Below are positions 58,572 through 64,000 of a stretch of DNA of 64,000 nucleotides, piece by piece. The stretch's first letter is position 1, and every line of letters begins with the position of its first letter. The DNA comes from Aspidiotus rigidus (taxonomy: Eukaryota; Arthropoda; Insecta; Hemiptera; Diaspididae): positions 25,807,501-25,871,500 of the forward strand of contig JAVHKY010000003.1 in NCBI GenBank assembly GCA_035079385.1. Direction: 5' to 3'. The position numbers were made by a program, and so were the translations under genes. The notes under the pieces are model-generated. The model worked only from the letters and a program-made list of their open reading frames with translations. It did no database searches and was not told the origin of the DNA.

Positions 58572-58998
58572 CCCTTACCTATTTCTTCTTTAGTTCATTC
58601 ATCAACATTAGTTACTGTTGGAGTATATTTTATTTTTTGTTATTTAAATTATTTGAATTTAAAATGAATTAAATATTATTTAATAATTAGAATTTTTTAT
58701 TATAGAATTTTCATATTGTTTATTTTTTATATACAAAAATTAATAGCTTTATCAACAATAAATAATTCAGGATTAATAATTTTTTTTTCTATTAATTAAT
58801 TTATTAAATATTTATTTTATTTAATTTTATTTTTAATAATTAATTTATATTTTTGAATATTGATTAATTTTAACTACTGATTATTAAGAAATGATAATTT
58901 TTTTATCATGATATTATTTATATTGATTAAATTGTTATTTTTAATTTTTTATTTATTAGTACAAAAATCTATATACATAATGTTCAAATTAGTTTCAT
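58572..58998 (+). pseudogene. nad5: Nuclear mitochondrial insert, nad5 (NUMT)
   Basis: About 430 bp, over 85 percent A+T. Read from 58578 with the invertebrate mitochondrial code (ATA Met, TGA Trp, AGA Ser), it is open for 73 codons. It begins PISSLVHSSTLVTVGVY, matching the universally conserved TPVSSLVHSSTLVTAGVY of NADH dehydrogenase subunit 5. MQKLMALSTMNNSGLMI follows, matching KKIIALSTLSQLGLMM of the same protein at the expected distance. A TAA at 58797-58799 ends the frame; the next part is again open and hydrophobic but I cannot align it to nad5. With the nuclear code it is full of stops. Both flanks are nuclear repeats, so it is an insert, not mitochondrial contamination. Confidence 0.8.
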
Positions 58999-59084
58999 TC
59001 GGGCTGGCCTAGTATAAAGGAGCGTAGACCTGTAGTATAAAACCTAGTATAACTTCAGTGCACTGGACTAGTACAAACTAGGCC

Positions 59085-59215
59085 GGGCGAACTCGCAAAT
59101 TTCTAATCACCCATGGGGTAGAGATTTGCACGCGCACGCGTGGGTGAAGTGGGGGGGGGGCACTCGCAAAATTTCAAATTAGGGGTCAGGGCAGAGTAAA
59201 GACATGAAACATGTC
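59085..59215 (-). repeat. Inverted copy of the 9.3-kb dispersed repeat
   Basis: AACTCGCAAATTTCTAATCACCC, a G-run at 59149-59160, ACTCGCAAAATTTCAAATTA and AAGACATGAAACATGTC follow the order of 9343-9475 on the other strand. Confidence 0.65.
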
Positions 59216-59219
59216 AAAA

Positions 59220-61690
59220 GCCTACTGGATAGTGGGCTCGGAAGCCTACAATTTTTTCGCACCGCGCTTGCCTTTCTGACCCAATTTGGTTGTAAATTTC
59301 CTATTGAAACTGTTCCGAAAAATCTGAAAAAGACGGCTTGTATCTCGTTCGTACTATCATTAGTTTGAACTCGTGACTGTATCACAATATCTTCTTTAAA
59401 ATCGCTCTCTTCACGTGTGTGCATCCATATGGAAATCAATCTCTACAAAAGTATACAAGTCACCGCCACATCCGCTCGAGTGGTTCCTGCCAAATCTCAT
59501 GCGAATTTAAATAACGACGAGCGCAGTACACTTACGCCGAGTCGAAGTAGCTGACAAAAATCTTCGAATCCGCTAATGGTAATTTTTGTTGAGGGAATTT
59601 CGTTCGCTAGTTAACTCCTGAGAAGTTATACTGCGTACTCTACTTTAAGCCGCTACATGATTATACGCGAAGAAGACAACCGGAATACGAAGCAGATATA
59701 ACCTTCTCTACCTTTGACTCGCGAAGAATATTAAAAGATTTATATTTGAGCAGTGTAGTATCTTTGGCGGGTGACGACATTTAAAATTCAAATTAACCCT
59801 TTTTATCGAGTTCGCGTTTGCAAATTTCGGCTGTAGCAATAAGACCGAAAAATAAGGGAAAAAAATACCCGATATGCATAGGTACTCGTCTCCTTAGGTA
59901 GACCTCGGTGTAGCGGCAAGCCGTCAATAATTTGACGTAATTCGCTCGAGAGCTCGCGAGCGAACGCGTGCGGGAAACGCGTACTCGTGAATGCGAGGAA
60001 ATTTCTCTCGTAGGTTCTCGGGTAACCCGGCTGAAGAGAGACAAATGATAACGTTTTATTTAACGTTTCGGCTTAACGCGAAATGTTCCGTCTGTATTAG
60101 AGAAATTACAGTCAACGTGTGCGACCCCGTGCTCTGGCTCGGCGGTGAAGAAAAATGAGCGACGCGAATCGGATAAAAACAATTTCGTTAGAAGAAAATA
60201 GCGACACGTAGAACACGAACGAGGAAAATACGAAGATTTGCCGTGCAATCTTTAAAATAAAATTGTAGAAAAATAGATAATTGTCGACGGGGAAGGGAAG
60301 GTGTATTGCGGTTGAAGTTTCCAACCCCTAAATAATGTGTGGGTGTACGGTGGGTAAAAGCTTCCCGCCAAGATGCAATCAACGTTTGTGGCGTACATCG
60401 AAAACATGTGTATACGTATTATGCGTAACATATTGGAATTACTATTCGTGAGTGAACGTTGAGAAAAGAAAAATATCGTATTTCGAGATTGAAGACTTTA
60501 CAAAGGGACGTATTACAAATTTCTTTTTCGAGAAACAAAGGAAGAGGTGGAAAAAAAGTAAAAGTTTTTCGACTAACAAAATGAACGAAGAAGAAAATCC
60601 TAATCTTATTTGTTCAACTGATGTCGTTGTTAGATTCTTTCGTTTGCGATATGTTCTTCCTTTTTCTTACTGATTGATTGAGGGCTGAAACACGTATTTA
60701 TGTATACTATTGCGGATCATAATATTATTAATAAGAACAGGGAGTAATCCAACTGCGGCCTTAGTGCAGTAGAAACGTCGAAAAATCCTTTGTACTTATA
60801 TTACATTCACAAATTGGCCTTCTTCATACTTGTAGTTTGACATTCTTTTATTAGTTGGTGAATATTTCGGACCTTGCTCTGGTCACATTTATAGCGAAGT
60901 TAACCCCTTTAGCTCTCGATCATAACCCCCCCCCTCCCCCCAGCGAGAAAAACGATTGAAATTATTTCATATTTTTTTCGTATATCTCGTAAAAGAAGGC
61001 CACCTATCACATCTCTTCATCATCCCTGTCACCTGCCACGTTCTGTATCACTGACTCCATTATTTCTTGCTCGATAACTTTTTTTTTTATCGTCTTACAT
61101 TTGGGACGTACCCGTATCCGTGCTACATCCTTGCAATTATTCTTCAGTTTGAGTTTGTATGGTTCATTCTAGCTCCAAAAAGTTTTATCCTCTTTTTTTG
61201 ACATGTTTCATGTCTTTACTCTGACCCTAACCTAATTTCAAAATTTGAGTGCGTGTGCATGCGTGCGTGCAGATGACTTTATGGGACATGGAATTTTCTT
61301 CTCTAAAGAATGTGCGTGCAAGATCTCTCTTTGACTTAGGCAGTAAACTACTGGTGTGCTAGCTTTATACTGGCTCTAGGAATCCGGTATACTGTATGCT
61401 TCATACTGTAAAGTAGGCTAAGAAAGGCTGTGAAACCCAAACCTAATATACAGTATACTAGCTTAGTAATTTGAATGTTTTCCTCGGTGACTACGAGCCA
61501 TTTTAATAGAATAGGAGGGATAGTACAGCACGTAACAGATTAGAAAATACGCAACTGGAGTTTTATTAGTCTATCTAAAAAATTTTTTTCTTTTAGTCAG
61601 ATGACTAGAGAAACACCACGACGGAAAAAGGTGGAACGGAAAATAAAATAAAAATATAAAATGAAGAAAAATTGGTCAAAATAATATATT
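59220..61690. other. No gene seen
   Basis: Apparently unique sequence with short frames lacking motifs. A copy of GTAATTTGAATGTTTTCCTC (61467) also occurs at 25488, followed in both by a GACTACGAGCCATTT word. Confidence 0.35.
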
Positions 61691-61944
61691 TAGATTAATG
61701 ACAGAATACTCAAAGAGTAGAGTAAACGAAAAACCAATTACAAAGACCGCAGATATAAAGAAGGAGAAGATGCGAGATCTTTCGGTTAACAAACCATCAT
61801 CGGGCAAAGTTAGAACGCCACTGACCCAGATACGACTCATAAAACAGAATACCAACGAGATGAGGATTGAACGAGCGAGCCCTCTCGAGGTGACTCAAAC
61901 TCGTAGACCAATTCAACTAAACCTTCGTCGGGAAAATACCCCTT

Positions 61945-63813
61945 CCTAAAGATGAAACTCTTGCTAATGTCGTTGCCGACCTGACCATAAAAATTGGTCC
62001 CGGCGTGAATATTCAATCAGCTTGCGCTGAACTAGTCCGCAACACCCCCCTCCTTCGTATAAACAATTACGCATGTGAGATGATAGATAATCTGAGGAGG
62101 AAGGTCAGGGACCAGGGGTTAATCCTTACTAAAGCCGACAAGGGTAACGCGATCGTAGTCCTGGAGAAATCCTCCTACGTTTCCAAGGTTCAAGAAGTGA
62201 AAATAGCTCTTTTAACTTTCCTAACTACGTCAAAGAGGTTAGGAAGGTTGTGAACGGGAGTGAGTTTATCATAAAAAGTTCTTCGCTCAAAAAAGCCCTG
62301 CTCGTACCTAACCCTGTTCCTCCCCTCCTCTATGGGTTGCCAAAAGTTCACAAGATGAATACTCCTATGCGGCCTGTCGTCTCCTACGTCTCCTCCCCTG
62401 CCTATTTTCTGGCCAAGTTCTTGGATCGTTGGTTCAAGTCTCGAATCGAGTACGAGTCCCCCTACTCCGTTAAAAATTCGGTTTCTCTGGCCGAGAGGCT
62501 CAAAAATGTTACCTTGCCTCCGGGTACTAGCCTCTGCTCATTTGATGTAGCCGGCCTCTTTCCCAACATACCAAAGGCCCATACTATGCAGTATATGGGT
62601 GACCTACTTGCAAAGTTCAACATTCCTCATAACGAGATACAGGAATTTTTTGGCCTCCTTAATGCGTGCTGGTCCCCTAACTTCTGTAAGTTCAATGGGA
62701 AATTTTACGAGTTTCCTGAGGAGGTAGGAATCCCCATCGGCTCTCCTTTGGGCTCTCTCGTTTCGGAGATATTTATGTCCAGATTTGAGGTTGACTTGTT
62801 TTCCTCTGGCCAAGTGCTACTGAGTCACATCCATTACTGGCACCGATATGTGGACGATATATTATGTGCGTGGACCGGTCCTCAAGTGCTCCTTGGTGAG
62901 TTTCTTCAGTATCTGAATAAAATGTATCCCTCCATAAAATTCACTACAGAAATCGGAGGTTCTTCCATAAACATTCTGGATCTCACTATTTCTGATAGAG
63001 ATGGGGACCATGAATTTGCGATATTCAGGAAGGATACTTCGACCGATACAGTTGTCCACGGATCGTCCTTCTGTCCATTTTCTCATAAGATCGCTGCCTT
63101 CAATAGTTATATTCATCGACTGACTAGCATTCCGCTAAGTCAACCAGCTTTCCAAGAGGAGCTGGCGACCATTAAGCACTTGGCCGCTGTGAATGAGGTC
63201 AACTTGGACATTGACCGTATGGATCGTAAAAAACTTACGAGGAAGGGCCTTGATTCTACCACTTCCCTCCGCCGCGATCTGAGTGGTAATAATAATAAGA
63301 GATTACGTTGGATCAAGCTCCCGTTTTTGGGTGAGTTTTCATCCAAGCTGACTCGTGTCCTCCGCCCCCTTGGCTTCAGGCCTGCTTTTTATAACCTCAC
63401 TACTGTGAAGGGTTTGTTTGTTAGGCTAGGACCCCATCCCGCGGGGGGAGAGGAGCGGGGTGTACAAATTGGAGTGCAAGGATTGTAACGGCGTACACAA
63501 AGGCGAGACGGGTCGCCAGCTCGGAATTCGAGTAGAGGAGCACCTTAAGGCCTGGAAGAAAGGTAATTTGGGTGATTCGGCCTTTGCGGACCACCTTATC
63601 TGCAGTGGTCATAGTTTCAAGGAAGGTTCGGCTACCCTTCTCCACAAGGAGAATTCTTATTTCAAGCGCGTTGCGTTGGAAAATATCGAAATAGTGCGTC
63701 ATCTGAACAGTGACGATATTACCGTACTCAACAGGTATTTTCCCGACGAAGGTTTAGTTGAATTGGTCTACGAGTTTGAGTCACCTCGCGAGGGCTCGCT
63801 CGTTCAATCCTGA
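61945..63813 (+). pseudogene. PLE 2 reverse transcriptase and GIY-YIG nuclease
   Basis: Three frames follow one another. 61945 to about 62200 has the N-terminal PLE region with LILTKADKGNAIVVLEK. About 62200 to 63440 is the reverse transcriptase: LLYGLPKVHK, motif A LCSFDVAGLFPNIP, motif B GIPIGSPLGSLVSEIFM, motif C HRYVDDILCAW with both Asp, then GGSSINILDLTIS and a C-terminal LPFLGEFSSKLTRVLRPLG. About 63440 to 63813 is the linker and nuclease: SGVYKLECKDCNGVHKGETGR, where the second signature half is VHKG instead of VYIG, then RVEEHLKAW and ADHLICSGHSF. Frameshifts near 62200 and 63450 and the altered YIG make it inactive. Reverse transcriptase of this type primes at nicked or telomeric DNA ends. 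Confidence 0.9.
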
Positions 63814-63870
63814 TCTCGTTGGCATTCTGTTTTATGAGTCGTATCTGGGTCAGTGGCGTTCTAACTTTGC

Positions 63871-63894
63871 CCGATGATGGTTTGTTAACCGAAA
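63871..63894 (+). ncRNA. Hammerhead-like motif in PLE 2 3' region
   Basis: CCGATGA (core normally CTGATGA), a 4-bp stem GGTT with AACC closing TGTT, then GAAA. It sits downstream of the nuclease stop, as in PLE 1. An inverted copy is at 61767-61807 in the 5' inverted piece. One core base is changed, so cleavage is unlikely. Confidence 0.4.
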
Positions 63895-63975
63895 GATCTC
63901 GCTTCTTCTCTTTTATATCTGCGGTCTTTGTAATTGGTTTTTCGTTTACTCTACTCTTTGAGTATTCTGTCATTA

Positions 63976-64000
63976 TGTCGAGCCGTAACGTTTCGGACCG
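63976..64000 (-). other. Possible end of a further PLE
   Basis: On the minus strand the last bases read CGGTCCGAAACGTTACGGCT. A paired stem followed by GAAACGTT is common at PLE 3' ends, so another copy, facing this one, may begin here. Too short to be sure. Confidence 0.3.

Larger units (their letters stand above)
61697..63975 (+). mobile_element. Penelope-like element 2, nearly complete
   Basis: The body runs from about 61945 to 63975 on the plus strand. The first 247 bp (61697-61944) is an inverted copy of the last 247 bp (63727-63975), with a handful of differences. The junction at 61945 falls in the N-terminal coding region. This is the same arrangement as PLE 1 but with a much longer inverted 3' piece. 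Inside are reverse transcriptase and GIY-YIG nuclease regions. Confidence 0.88.

Noticed and set aside
62430..62450. tRNA B-box-like GGTTCAAGTCTC
   Set aside because: It lies inside PLE reverse transcriptase coding sequence (WFKSRIE) with no tRNA fold.

Overview
This is a gene-poor, AT-rich stretch of metazoan nuclear DNA, most likely from an insect or another arthropod. The evidence is spliced transposase genes with GT-AG introns, BEL/Pao, Penelope-like, RTE, jockey-type and RNase H-bearing non-LTR retroelements, PIF/Harbinger and MULE DNA transposons, and a mitochondrial insert that reads only with the invertebrate mitochondrial code. I found no convincing host protein gene. One 44-bp spliced-looking exon (53571-53614) and one small split ORF (7415-7252 plus 4626-4414) are the only candidates. 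The species cannot be named from this sequence.

Layout. 1-7.5 kb: a degraded BEL/Pao element on the minus strand (tRNA-Lys primer site at 2774-2791, integrase 2181-1411) carrying a LINE 3' fragment, then a 2.6-kb element (4627-7251) with 677-bp near-identical inverted arms, a 5-bp target duplication and a second BEL/Pao integrase fragment inside. It splits a small ORF. 9.3-11.7 kb: AT microsatellites and a 45-bp minisatellite inside complex repeats. 14.3-17 kb: an RTE fragment and a 5'-truncated Penelope-like element (PLE) pierced by a 458-bp TIR element that carries the same 45-bp minisatellite. 17.2-19 kb: a tandem duplication interrupted by a 1.3-kb TIR element with a 4-bp target duplication. 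23.5-26.7 kb: a Crypton-like recombinase remnant and a MULE relic with a 9-bp target duplication. 28-30.6 kb: a LINE 3' end with poly(A) tail and tandem repeats.

33.2-40.5 kb is the best preserved part. A PIF/Harbinger element (34252-37713) has both its genes open, a 355-aa DDE transposase and a 350-aa Myb-like protein arranged tail to tail. It sits inside a pogo-like TIR element (33767-37735), followed by a foldback element and a jockey-type LINE. 45-52 kb: a 704-bp tandem duplication carrying paired hairpins, a dispersed repeat family, and an internal RTE fragment enclosed by about 400-bp inverted repeats. 55-59 kb: a LINE fragment, a 915-bp Tc1/mariner-type relic with TA duplication, and a nuclear mitochondrial insert (nad5). 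61.7-64 kb: a nearly full-length PLE with inverted 3' ends, reverse transcriptase and GIY-YIG domains, followed at the window edge by what looks like another PLE end.

How the parts relate. The only pair that could act together today is the Harbinger transposase and its Myb-like partner. Most other protein remnants are broken by frameshifts or stops. A recurring theme is inverted repeats enclosing internal pieces of unrelated retroelements (4627-7251 and 49340-51655), and one minisatellite unit shared by several different elements.
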